Assembly (NCBI GenBank): GCA_964571335.1
Contig: CAZNAM010000010.1
Location: 1-20,810, forward strand
Reading direction: 5' to 3'
DNA length: 20,810 bases
From: JAFCDQ01 sp964571335
Lineage (GTDB): Archaea; Nanobdellota; Nanobdellia; Woesearchaeales; ARS49
This document shows, piece by piece, positions 1-5,670 of the stretch. The number at the start of each line of letters is the position of its first letter. The first letter of the stretch is position 1. The notes below the pieces were generated by a model. The model searched no databases, was not told where the DNA came from, and saw only the letters and a program-made list of their open reading frames with translations. Both the position numbers and the translations under genes were made by a program.

Positions 1-1282
1 TTCCTGCCCAATTATCACTGCCTGTTTTTAAGTTGACCCAAGTTGCTATTGTTAATTTATTAGCATTATCAATTGTATTGATATCACCACAATCAATATA
101 AGTTGAGCTATCAGGTTCAAATTCGTATCTTTCAAATGTGTGTGTTGCTCCGTGTATTGTTCCGTTGTTCCCATGTGTTGATGTGTCTGTTGCGTCGTTT
201 ACAAAATCCCATCTACCAACAAGATTACTAGATTGAGGTAATATTATTTCTTTGTCTGTTGGACTTAATTCAACTCCAACATCAATACTTACATTCTCAC
301 CACTACCATAATAAAAATCCTGAATATAAAAGTTATCAGAAGTGAAACCAATATGTATTATAGAATTTCTCTCCCACTTAATTTCAATTGTTTTAATTTC
401 ATTAGGATTAAAATAATCATACTTTGGTTGTTTAATTAGAGTTTGGTTTACTTCAACAAGTTCATATTCTCCCATAAAAATAGGCATTCCTTTTTCTTCT
501 AAAATAGCAACATCATCAAGACTTAAAGCAGAAGATTGAAATAATAATTTTTTAGCATCACAAATAATATAATTTCCATCAACATGGCAGAATTCTTTTT
601 CATTTTGAATAACACATCTTTTTAAGAATTGAGTTTCTTCTTTACAAGAATAATCAAAAGTTGAATTATCATTAATTACAGAATAAAATTCATTGATATT
701 TTTTCTTGGATAACTTGTTTTGTTTACTAAAAATTCATCTACAATTTCTATTGGTGTTAGGTTTTCTTCAATAGGTAGTTCGATTGGTGTCTTATCTTTT
801 TCAAGTGGTTCTGTGAAATTTGTTAAAATAACTGTTTCATTTATTTCTGTAATATTTTCTTCAATTTCTCCTGTTAGGTTTTCTTCAATTATAATGTTGA
901 TTGGTGTTTGGTTTTGTTCTATTGTTTCTGTAATGTTGGTTATGATTTCTGTTTCATTGATTTGCGTTATATTTTTTTCAATGGTTTCTGAAATATTTTC
1001 TATAACATCTGTTTCATTAATTTCAGGTAAATAAAATATTTCAGTTGAATTTTGAATTTCTGTTGAATTATCAAGACTTTCATTTAATTCAATTGTTTCA
1101 TTATTTGAAATGATTGTGAAATTTTCATATTTATCATTTGAATCAAGAGCAACCATTCCTGTTATAGAGTTAGACATGTCTAAATCAGAACTAAACATAT
1201 CAAAACAAACAAAAGTGGCTAGCAAGAAAACTACCGCTAGGAAAAACACAGCAAAATTCCTAGTTAGTTTCATCTCACTCAT
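1..1282 (-). CDS. Secreted or membrane-anchored LamG-domain surface protein, C-terminus beyond the window
   Basis: An uninterrupted minus-strand frame of 427 codons runs from ATG at 1282 to the left edge, so the gene is 3'-truncated by the window. Residues 10-27 form a hydrophobic signal peptide or anchor (FAVFFLAVVFLLATFVCF). Residues 54-208 are a low-complexity linker rich in Asn, Glu, Ile and Thr with 18 N-X-S/T sequons, built from degenerate repeats beginning INET. A Cys-containing segment follows (Cys 213, 223, 232, 241). From about residue 352 the sequence (LVGRWDF, YIDCGD, LTIATWVNL) matches the start of a laminin-G/concanavalin-A-like domain. Such proteins are usually cell-surface adhesins or glycan binders; binding is inferred here. 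The start overlaps the stop of the upstream small gene as ATGA, implying translational coupling. A second ATG at 1273 is in frame, but the overlap favours 1282. Confidence 0.85.
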   Translation of the reverse strand, partial: MSEMKLTRNFAVFFLAVVFLLATFVCFDMFSSDLDMSNSITGMVALDSNDKYENFTIISNNETIELNESLDNSTEIQNSTEIFYLPEINETDVIENISETIEKNITQINETEIITNITETIEQNQTPINIIIEENLTGEIEENITEINETVILTNFTEPLEKDKTPIELPIEENLTPIEIVDEFLVNKTSYPRKNINEFYSVINDNSTFDYSCKEETQFLKRCVIQNEKEFCHVDGNYIICDAKKLLFQSSALSLDDVAILEEKGMPIFMGEYELVEVNQTLIKQPKYDYFNPNEIKTIEIKWERNSIIHIGFTSDNFYIQDFYYGSGENVSIDVGVELSPTDKEIILPQSSNLVGRWDFVNDATDTSTHGNNGTIHGATHTFERYEFEPDSSTYIDCGDINTIDNANKLTIATWVNLKTGSDNWAG

Positions 1283-1521
1283 TTTTCAAAAAAGTCTGCC
1301 CTCCACCAGATCCAAACACCTTTTCCAGAACCTATGAATTTTCCTTTTATGACGCTGTCTCCTCTAAGAATATTCAATCTGTAGAAGACTTTTGTTCTGG
1401 TAATTGTTTCAGAAGTAATTTTTTCCTTTAGTTTTCCTTCTATTTCTTTAGTCTCTAAAGGCTCTGAAGAACTATTGATAACTTGTAAAATTTGATTTAT
1501 TAACTTGTCTCTTTTAATCAC
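1279..1521 (-). CDS. Small winged-helix-like protein, probable regulator
   Basis: An 80-residue protein starting with GTG at 1521. The predicted helices (MIKRDKLINQILQVINS, then LETKEIEGKLKEKI, then ITRTKVFYRLNILRG) followed by a beta-hairpin-like tail (VIKGKFIGSGKGVWIWW) look like a winged helix-turn-helix domain filling the whole protein. The fold is read from the pattern, not from a named family. A TATA-like element 20-29 bp upstream of the GTG suggests a leaderless transcript. Its stop overlaps the start of the LamG surface-protein gene by ATGA, so the two are one transcription unit. It could regulate that operon or itself through the repeat array just upstream; this is inference. Confidence 0.65.
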   Translation of the reverse strand: MIKRDKLINQILQVINSSSEPLETKEIEGKLKEKITSETITRTKVFYRLNILRGDSVIKGKFIGSGKGVWIWWRADFFEK

Positions 1522-1540
1522 TATCTTAAATAAGCTTAAT

Positions 1541-1550
1541 TTATTTAAAA
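1541..1550 (-). promoter_or_regulatory. TATA box for the winged-helix/LamG operon
   Basis: Read on the minus strand this is TTTTAAATAA, centred about 25 bp upstream of the GTG start at 1521. That spacing fits an archaeal TATA box driving a leaderless or nearly leaderless message. Confidence 0.5.
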
Positions 1551-1556
1551 ATGTTT

Positions 1557-1648
1557 CGATTAATATGTTAGTTCATGTATTTATTCAGTTATTTATTTAG
1601 ATATTTGTTCAGGTATTTGTTCATATGTTGATGCATTAATCGATTAAT
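1557..1648. repeat. Degenerate 12-bp tandem repeat array flanked by CGATTAAT boxes
   Basis: Six 12-bp units in register occupy 1563-1634: ATATGTTAGTTC, ATGTATTTATTC, AGTTATTTATTT, AGATATTTGTTC, AGGTATTTGTTC, ATATGTTGATGC. The middle four are most alike. CGATTAAT lies at the left edge (1557-1564), and the perfect palindrome ATTAATCGATTAAT lies at the right edge (1635-1648). The array sits between divergent promoters, upstream of the TATA box at 1541-1550. It may be a multi-site protein-binding region, an AT-rich unwinding element or a decayed repeat. No coding role is visible, because both strands have stops in the array. Confidence 0.7.
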
Positions 1649-1713
1649 AAAATGTGTATGAAAAATAATGCTTTGAAGTAATTCTTTGAAAATTATCTTG
1701 AAAAAACAAAAAG

Positions 1714-1722
1714 TTTATATAA
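1714..1722 (+). promoter_or_regulatory. TATA box for the DUF2683/RelE-like module
   Basis: TTTATATAA lies about 50 bp upstream of the ATG at 1769, predicting a transcript start near 1745. A ribosome binding site, GGTGAT, lies at 1758-1763. AGTGATG occurs twice (1728-1734 and 1738-1744), ten bases apart and therefore on one face of the helix just downstream of the TATA box. This is a plausible autorepression site for the antitoxin. Confidence 0.5.
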
Positions 1723-1768
1723 TCTTGAGTGATGAAAAGTGATGTTAAACAATTTAAGGTGATTTAAA

Positions 1769-2023
1769 ATGACTTCAATGAGTATAAAAGTAAATAAATA
1801 CACTGGCAAAGTTCTAGGAGTAATAAAAGAAAAATTTGGGTTGAAAGATAAAGCCGAAGCTCTGGATAAATTTGCCGACATATTTGGAGAAGAGTTTGTA
1901 GAAAAAGAAGTGCAGGATAAAGTAGTGTTGGAGGTCATAAAATCTTGTGATGCACACATAAAAAAATATGGACTTAAAAAAATGAGTCTTAAAGAGCTAG
2001 ATGTTCTTTGTGGTTTAGAATGA
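1769..2023 (+). CDS. Antitoxin, DUF2683-type
   Basis: An 84-residue protein whose N-terminal half (SIKVNKYTGKVLGVIKEKFG, then LKDKAEALDKFADIFGEEF) follows the archaeal DUF2683 pattern: a short beta strand and two helices as in ribbon-helix-helix proteins, with the LKDKxEAL core. The C-terminal half is probably the toxin-wrapping segment. It is preceded by GGTGAT with good spacing. Its stop overlaps the start of the RelE-like toxin gene as ATGA, the usual antitoxin-first arrangement. It should neutralise the toxin and repress the shared promoter; both roles come from family and context. Confidence 0.8.
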   Translation: MTSMSIKVNKYTGKVLGVIKEKFGLKDKAEALDKFADIFGEEFVEKEVQDKVVLEVIKSCDAHIKKYGLKKMSLKELDVLCGLE

Positions 2024-2301
2024 GTTTTAACTTTGATTTATCAGATGAACTAAAATTATTAATTAAAAAACTCCAAGAAAAGGATAAAATTAGAATTATT
2101 ATTCTCAATAAAAAAATAAAAGAAATAATCAATAGTAATGTAGATTCTATTGATAGATATAAAAATTTGAGATATGCTTTAAGTGAATATAAGCGAGTTC
2201 ATATTGATAAAAGTTTTGTATTAATCTTTAAAATAGATAAAGAAAAAAACTATATCTTATTTGATAAATTAAAGCACCATAATGAAATTTATAGGGAATA
2301 A
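2020..2301 (+). CDS. RelE/ParE-superfamily toxin
   Basis: A 93-residue basic protein from ATG at 2020. The frame could open at a TTG at 2008, but the ATG forms an ATGA overlap with the antitoxin stop. The sequence has the layout of archaeal RelE/StbE-family toxins: two N-terminal helices (SDELKLLIKKLQEKDKIRI, KKIKEIINSN), then RYKNLRYALSEYKRVHIDKS, the strand SFVLIFKIDK and a terminal KLKHHNEIY. The conserved basic and aromatic residues (R43, R48, Y54, K55, R56, H58, H85, H86, Y91) sit where the family places its RNA-cleaving surface. The likely role is ribosome-dependent mRNA cleavage when the antitoxin is lost. The gene converges on the next operon with only 24 bp between. Confidence 0.82.
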   Translation: MSFNFDLSDELKLLIKKLQEKDKIRIIILNKKIKEIINSNVDSIDRYKNLRYALSEYKRVHIDKSFVLIFKIDKEKNYILFDKLKHHNEIYRE

Positions 2302-2325
2302 AACAAACAAAAAAAGAAAAAATAA

Positions 2326-2952
2326 TCAATAAATTGTTTTATCCTTGTAAACACTATCAATCATTAAAGTAGGTTTAGGTGTTGGATTATAATACTTAGA
2401 TGCTGGAATTGCAACTTCTAACACGATTTTATTACTTGGACGAGGATCAGAGTCATAAAAAGGTTCCTGAGTAACAATCACCCTGTCAAAAATACCAATA
2501 TAATTATTATAAGTATATCTGAATTTACCAGTGCCACCCATAGCAGTATAAAACATACCATGACTTAAAGCAAAACCAGTATCATCATCAATAGTCCAAA
2601 CTTCAAAAAAACATTTTTCATCAAAACTAGAAGGAATATCTTTAGTTGAAATATCAATCATGGCTTTAGGATAACCTTCACTACCAGTACTTCGGATATA
2701 TGCAGTTCCTCGAGCACTATAATGAGGATAACCTCCTCTACCAACTCCTTCATATGATTCAAGTTGAGGAGAAATCATTTCCATATGACCTGTATTGATC
2801 CTTTCATAATTAACTCTTGGATCGTAATTGTGAATATTCCATATCCCTCTAGTTTCATATCTTTCTTTTGTAGTTAGTAAATCAGTAGCTAAAACAAAAG
2901 TAGTAAAAAAAACAATCAAAATGATTGGAATAATTAATTTAATTATTTTCAT
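2326..2952 (-). CDS. Exported RskA-C-like domain protein, second of a tandem pair
   Basis: A 208-residue protein with a signal peptide (hydrophobic residues 5-21, likely cut near FVLA/TD). Residues 80-181 resemble the C-terminal extracytoplasmic domain of anti-sigma-K factor RskA: FFEVWTIDDDTG near 115-126, then a strand-rich stretch, then VIVTQEP and DPRP near 158-172. It is a paralogue of the gene just upstream, which shares the EVW/EIW, DxDTG, EPF and DPRP elements. That gene ends 4 bp before this ATG and its last codons carry the AGGTGA ribosome binding site. Archaea have no sigma factors and this protein has no anti-sigma N-terminal domain, so a classical anti-sigma role is excluded. The function is unknown; an envelope sensor or structural part is possible. 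Confidence 0.72.
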   Translation of the reverse strand: MKIIKLIIPIILIVFFTTFVLATDLLTTKERYETRGIWNIHNYDPRVNYERINTGHMEMISPQLESYEGVGRGGYPHYSARGTAYIRSTGSEGYPKAMIDISTKDIPSSFDEKCFFEVWTIDDDTGFALSHGMFYTAMGGTGKFRYTYNNYIGIFDRVIVTQEPFYDSDPRPSNKIVLEVAIPASKYYNPTPKPTLMIDSVYKDKTIY

Positions 2953-2956
2953 TATA

Positions 2957-3757
2957 TCACCTTAAAGTTCTTATAAACTCTCCAAAATCAAGTTTTCTAT
3001 TAAGATTTATTTCGCCAACTAAAACAACTTCTCCAGGACGAGGATCTGTTTCAGGAAAAGGTTCTTTTGTAATAGCTACAAAATCATAATAATAAAAAGG
3101 TTTTTGCATCTTAATATAATCTGAAATAGTTCCTCCAATACCTGCATAAATTAAACCTAAACTTTGAGAATAACCTGTATCTGCATCAAACAACCAAATT
3201 TCATATTTTTCATTCATTCCAAGAGGTTGAAGATCTCTGGCTTGAATATATAATTCACCAATAGGTGTGGTTTCACTACCGCCAGAACCAAAATTGCCAT
3301 ATTGAGAGAGAATTCTTGCAGTGCCTCTAGGAAGTACAACAACATTATTTCTTGATTGAATTCCCATATCCCAAGGTTCCATAGTAACAAAAGAATCCAT
3401 TCTATCATAACCCATCACACCAGGATCAGTATAACTGACCATTTTACTTGGATTTCTACCCATTGAAGTAAATGAATTTGTATCAAGATTAGCAGATGGA
3501 CTTTCATAACCTTTTGAACCACCTGAAACCCTAACAGTTGAAGTATCAGTTCCTTTAGAACCAAAACCTCCTAAAGGCTTTTGCCATTCATCACCAAAAT
3601 AATATTCTTGAGAAGCAGGAGAATAATATTCTCTTCTATAATAAGCACTTTCACCACCATAATAAGGAGGATAAATAAAATAAGAGTAAGCAGTAGCAAC
3701 AATAGTTAAACAAATAAGGATTGTAAAAAAAATTACACTAAATTTGACTATTTTCAT
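2957..3757 (-). CDS. Exported RskA-C-like domain protein with Tyr/Gly-rich N-terminal region
   Basis: A 266-residue protein with a signal peptide or anchor at residues 5-23 (likely cleavage ATA/YS). A Tyr-, Gly- and Ser-rich segment (about 25-105) begins with repeated aromatic pairs (IYPPYYGG, SAYYRREYYS). Residues 140-251 form the RskA-C-like domain: YEIWLFDADTGYSQSLG at 185-201, FVAITKEPF at 226-234, and DPRPGEVVLVGEI at 238-250. This copy is closer to the RskA pattern (VAVTxEPxGGSPxPTGPVVLxG in bacteria) than its downstream neighbour. A strong GAGGTG site precedes the ATG, and an inverted repeat abuts that site. It is the first of two tandem paralogues and lies 125 bp downstream of a same-strand membrane-bound winged-helix regulator. 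The role is unknown. Confidence 0.75.
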   Translation of the reverse strand: MKIVKFSVIFFTILICLTIVATAYSYFIYPPYYGGESAYYRREYYSPASQEYYFGDEWQKPLGGFGSKGTDTSTVRVSGGSKGYESPSANLDTNSFTSMGRNPSKMVSYTDPGVMGYDRMDSFVTMEPWDMGIQSRNNVVVLPRGTARILSQYGNFGSGGSETTPIGELYIQARDLQPLGMNEKYEIWLFDADTGYSQSLGLIYAGIGGTISDYIKMQKPFYYYDFVAITKEPFPETDPRPGEVVLVGEINLNRKLDFGEFIRTLR

Positions 3758-3766
3758 AACAACACC

Positions 3767-3781
3767 TCTCTTTTAAAGAGA
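3767..3781. repeat. Inverted repeat abutting the ribosome binding site of the RskA-C-like gene
   Basis: TCTCTTTTAAAGAGA has perfect 7-bp arms around one base. It lies just upstream of the GAGGTG element (3763-3768 on the minus strand), overlapping it by two bases, and about 25 bp downstream of the TATA box, so at or near the predicted transcript start. It could be a dimeric repressor operator or a short 5' hairpin that occludes the ribosome binding site. Confidence 0.5.
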
Positions 3782-3796
3782 ATAATAACAGCAACC

Positions 3797-3805
3797 TATT
3801 TAAAT
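3797..3805 (-). promoter_or_regulatory. TATA box for the RskA-C-like gene pair
   Basis: ATTTAAATA on the minus strand predicts initiation near 3776, leaving a leader of about 20 nt that contains the GAGGTG ribosome binding site before the ATG at 3757. Confidence 0.5.
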
Positions 3806-3882
3806 GTTTTTGAAAATTTTAAAAAAATTTACTTATACAAATAATTAACAAATTAAACTGCCTTTTATAAACTTCATTTTCT

Positions 3883-4509
3883 TTACTTTTTGTGCTTTAA
3901 AATCACTTCATTAAGCCATCTTAATCTTTTTTTTCTTCTAATCAAATAGAAAATAAGTCCAAAAATAGAAATCAGGGCAATAATTAAAAAAATATAAAAT
4001 AAAATATCAGGAGAATTAACTGCTGTTTTTGTTGTTTCTCTTAAAACATCAGGAGTTTGTGAAAAAGTTTTGACAGCAGTTTCTTCTATAGTGTTTGCTA
4101 ATTGAGGCATTATTTCTGCTTTTTGAATAGGAGCTCTTAATAAAGAATCATCTTTTATGAAATTATCAGAGCCAGTAAGTAATCTTTTAGATAAAGCATA
4201 AACTCCTCCTGCAATACTTACAGCAAAAGTTCCTAACAAAATCCAAATCTTTTTTTCTTCAGGATGAAGAATAGCTTTTCCTTCTTTTGTCAATTCAACA
4301 TATTTCCATTTTCTTCCATCGTCGATAACATTTACAAGACCTGTTTTTTTCAGATCATCAATGTGCTGTTTTATTGTAGTGACAGCAAAACCAAATAAAT
4401 CAGCAAGTTCTGATTGAGTATATCTTCTTTTATCAAGATGTTTGAGAATCGCAATCCTTGTAGTATTAGCTAATGCTTTGAATGTTTCCTGTGATAATTT
4501 TATCTCCAT
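3883..4509 (-). CDS. Membrane-tethered winged-helix (ArsR-like) transcription regulator
   Basis: A 208-residue protein. Residues 5-85 form an ArsR-like winged helix domain: FKALANTTRIAILKHL, then SELADLFGFAVTTIKQHIDDLKKTGLV as the helix-turn-helix, then the wing DDGRKWKYVELTKEG. Residue segments 88-106 and 168-190 are hydrophobic transmembrane helices separated by a loop of about 60 residues, and the second is followed by RRKKRLR. This predicts cytoplasmic DNA-binding and C-terminal ends with the loop outside. It would be a one-component regulator that senses something at the membrane. It lies upstream of two exported RskA-C-like proteins on the same strand and has a promoter overlapping that of the divergent gene. 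Targets and signal are not visible. The ATG is 22-31 bp from a TATA box, so the message is likely leaderless. Confidence 0.82.
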   Translation of the reverse strand: MEIKLSQETFKALANTTRIAILKHLDKRRYTQSELADLFGFAVTTIKQHIDDLKKTGLVNVIDDGRKWKYVELTKEGKAILHPEEKKIWILLGTFAVSIAGGVYALSKRLLTGSDNFIKDDSLLRAPIQKAEIMPQLANTIEETAVKTFSQTPDVLRETTKTAVNSPDILFYIFLIIALISIFGLIFYLIRRKKRLRWLNEVILKHKK

Positions 4510-4525
4510 AATTATATTTTTTGTG

Positions 4526-4540
4526 TTTATAATATATAAA
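4526..4540. promoter_or_regulatory. Overlapping divergent TATA elements
   Basis: On the minus strand TTTATATATT (4531-4540) sits 22-31 bp from the regulator ATG at 4509. On the plus strand TTTATAATAT (4526-4535) could serve the gene starting at 4601 with a leader of about 45 nt. The two cannot easily be occupied at once, so the promoters may compete. Confidence 0.45.
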
Positions 4541-4600
4541 TTGATTGAAATGTTTAGGTGAAAAACTAATTAAAAAATAAAGTTTTAAAATTATTAACTA

Positions 4601-5029
4601 TTGAGTGGTACAATAACCGAAACATTTTATATTCTTTATTCGATTGATTATAATACAATAGCAGATAAAGAGTTACTTAAAAAATTTGGAATTCAAGTTA
4701 AACCTGAATCTGAACAATATCTAGATAAAATAACTAATAAACAAGCAGTACAATCATCAATAGATTCTTCATTTAAAGGAGAAGTAAAAAATACCATTTT
4801 GCTTTGTGCAGGTTTTTATTCTTTTGTAGATGGTATTGCAGATTGTGGTGCAGAAATTTTAAGAAAAGTTTATGATGTAGCATCAACAAGAGATTTTAGT
4901 TTATATTCGGTAATAGAATTATTTGCAGGAATAGGACTTCTTGTTTATTCAACAAAATCAAGAGCTAAGAAAGAGGCAAGATTAGAAAATTTAGCAACTA
5001 AATTAAATAAACATTATGTTAAGGATTAA
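4601..5029 (+). CDS. Unrecognised small protein with C-terminal membrane segment
   Basis: A 142-residue protein that I cannot assign to a family. An in-frame stop lies two codons upstream and there is no internal Met after the first residue, so TTG at 4601 is the most likely start. The N-terminal half is hydrophilic (residues 15-62). Residues 63-80 are moderately hydrophobic with two nearby Cys (C69, C82), and 100-117 (SLYSVIELFAGIGLLVYS) look like a transmembrane helix followed by the basic run KSRAKKEAR. It is divergent from the membrane-tethered regulator and shares its control region, so it may be a target of that regulator. T-rich sequence downstream (5039-5070) probably ends the transcript. 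Confidence 0.6.
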   Translation: MSGTITETFYILYSIDYNTIADKELLKKFGIQVKPESEQYLDKITNKQAVQSSIDSSFKGEVKNTILLCAGFYSFVDGIADCGAEILRKVYDVASTRDFSLYSVIELFAGIGLLVYSTKSRAKKEARLENLATKLNKHYVKD

Positions 5030-5086
5030 TAATTAAATTTTATTCTTTTTTATTTAAATTCTAATTTTTTATTGAATTAAGAGAAA

Positions 5087-5096
5087 ACTATAAAAA
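5087..5096 (+). promoter_or_regulatory. TATA box for the small basic protein gene
   Basis: AACTATAAAA lies about 28 bp upstream of the ATG at 5120, the normal archaeal distance for a message with almost no leader. Confidence 0.45.
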
Positions 5097-5119
5097 CAAA
5101 TGAGCAATTTTCTGCTTTT

Positions 5120-5323
5120 ATGGCAAATAATTCAGTTAAACGAGCAAGAAGAAACTTAAAAAATCAAAGACCTAAAACAATTAGACCAAAGACCTTTAAA
5201 ACAGAAGAATCTGCAAAAAAATATGCTGAAGAAAAGAAACTAAAAAAATATGAGCTTAAGGATTTAAAAACTAAAGATAGTAAAAAAAAGAAAATAAAAA
5301 TAATAAATGTTATGAATCAATAA
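5120..5323 (+). CDS. Small, highly basic conserved-type protein
   Basis: A 67-residue Lys/Arg-rich protein: MANNSVKRARRNLKNQRP, then TIRPKTFKTEESAKKYAEEK, then a Lys-rich tail (DSKKKKIKIINV). The composition and the AKKYAEEKKLKKYELKDL helix suggest a nucleic-acid- or ribosome-associated protein. I recognise no named family. It has its own TATA box and stands just upstream of the tRNA-Lys and RNA polymerase operon, on the same strand, with a separate promoter in between. Confidence 0.65.
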   Translation: MANNSVKRARRNLKNQRPKTIRPKTFKTEESAKKYAEEKKLKKYELKDLKTKDSKKKKIKIINVMNQ

Positions 5324-5354
5324 CAATATTTCTAGAATTTTTTTAAAACGAAAC

Positions 5355-5375
5355 ATTTATAAATCACTTATAAAC
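5355..5375 (+). promoter_or_regulatory. Tandem TATA boxes upstream of the tRNA-Lys/RNA polymerase operon
   Basis: ATTTATAAAT (5355-5364) and CTTATAAA (5368-5375) are adjacent TATA-like elements. They predict initiation near 5385-5400, about 140 bp before the tRNA. The stretch from 5376 to 5459 holds no convincing gene. A 31-codon frame from ATG 5414 exists but has little support. Confidence 0.45.
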
Positions 5376-5459
5376 TATTCTTGAAATCAGATAATAAAGT
5401 AGGTATAAGGCTCATGTGGGGAGACAAAATAAAAAAAAACATTCTGAGATTAAGGATTT

Positions 5460-5471
5460 TACATATAATAA
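5460..5471 (+). promoter_or_regulatory. Second TATA element, nearer the tRNA-Lys gene
   Basis: TACATATAATAA predicts initiation near 5490, leaving about 45 nt of 5' leader to be removed from the tRNA. It may be the main promoter for the tRNA and, by read-through, for rpoH. Confidence 0.4.
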
Positions 5472-5534
5472 CTACAAATAACCTGACCTTTTGCTTAACA
5501 AATTACTGATATTGTTCAAAAAATTAAATTTCAT

Positions 5535-5647
5535 GGACCGGTAGCTCAGCCTGGTAGAGCACTCGGCTTTTATTTTTAAACTGGGTGCGTAAGCATAAAG
5601 TTTAAGAAGTAACCGAGTGGTCGAGGGTTCGAATCCCTTCCGGTCCG
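5535..5647 (+). tRNA. tRNA-Lys(UUU) with an intron
   Basis: A complete cloverleaf can be drawn: acceptor GGACCGG/CCGGTCC with discriminator G5647; D stem GCTC/GAGC; anticodon stem CTCGG (5562-5566)/CCGAG (5613-5617); variable loop TGGTC; T stem GAGGG/CCCTT around TTCGAAT. Without the 39-nt intron the anticodon loop is C-T-TTT-A-A, giving anticodon UUU (5569-5571) for Lys and a mature body of 74 nt. CCA is not encoded. It lies 23 bp upstream of rpoH on the same strand, so it probably heads the RNA polymerase operon transcript and is released by RNase P, tRNase Z and the splicing endonuclease. Confidence 0.95.
5573..5611 (+). other. tRNA-Lys intron at position 37/38 (bulge-helix-bulge type)
   Basis: The intron follows A37 (5572) and ends before A38 (5612). 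A 4-bp central helix CTTT/GAAG (5567-5570 with 5606-5609) is flanked by the 3-nt bulge TAA on the 3' side and by TAT opening the 5' side. Each predicted cut falls between the second and third bulge bases. The intron body folds further: TTAAACT pairs with AGTTTAA around TGC-GTAA-GCA. Two extra T residues enlarge the 5' bulge, so the motif is slightly relaxed. Confidence 0.85.
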
Positions 5648-5670
5648 TCAATATGTAGGAAAAACTTAAA

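Noticed and set aside
720..1034. Plus-strand reading frame of 104 codons, Ser/Ile/Val rich
   Set aside because: It is the antisense shadow of the repetitive sequon linker of the LamG protein, which is open over 427 codons with a signal peptide and a recognisable domain.
1563..1634. CRISPR array
   Set aside because: The units are 12 bp, directly adjacent and degenerate, with no unique spacers and no cas genes nearby.
1693..1959. Minus-strand reading frame of 88 codons
   Set aside because: It lies opposite the DUF2683-type antitoxin, which has a TATA box, ribosome binding site and a coupled toxin.
2008..2019. TTG start for the RelE-like toxin
   Set aside because: ATG 2020 forms an ATGA overlap with the antitoxin stop and matches the usual toxin N-terminus.
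2326..3757. Bacterial-type anti-sigma factor system
   Set aside because: Archaea do not use sigma factors, and neither exported protein has a cytoplasmic anti-sigma domain. Only the outer RskA-like domain is suggested.
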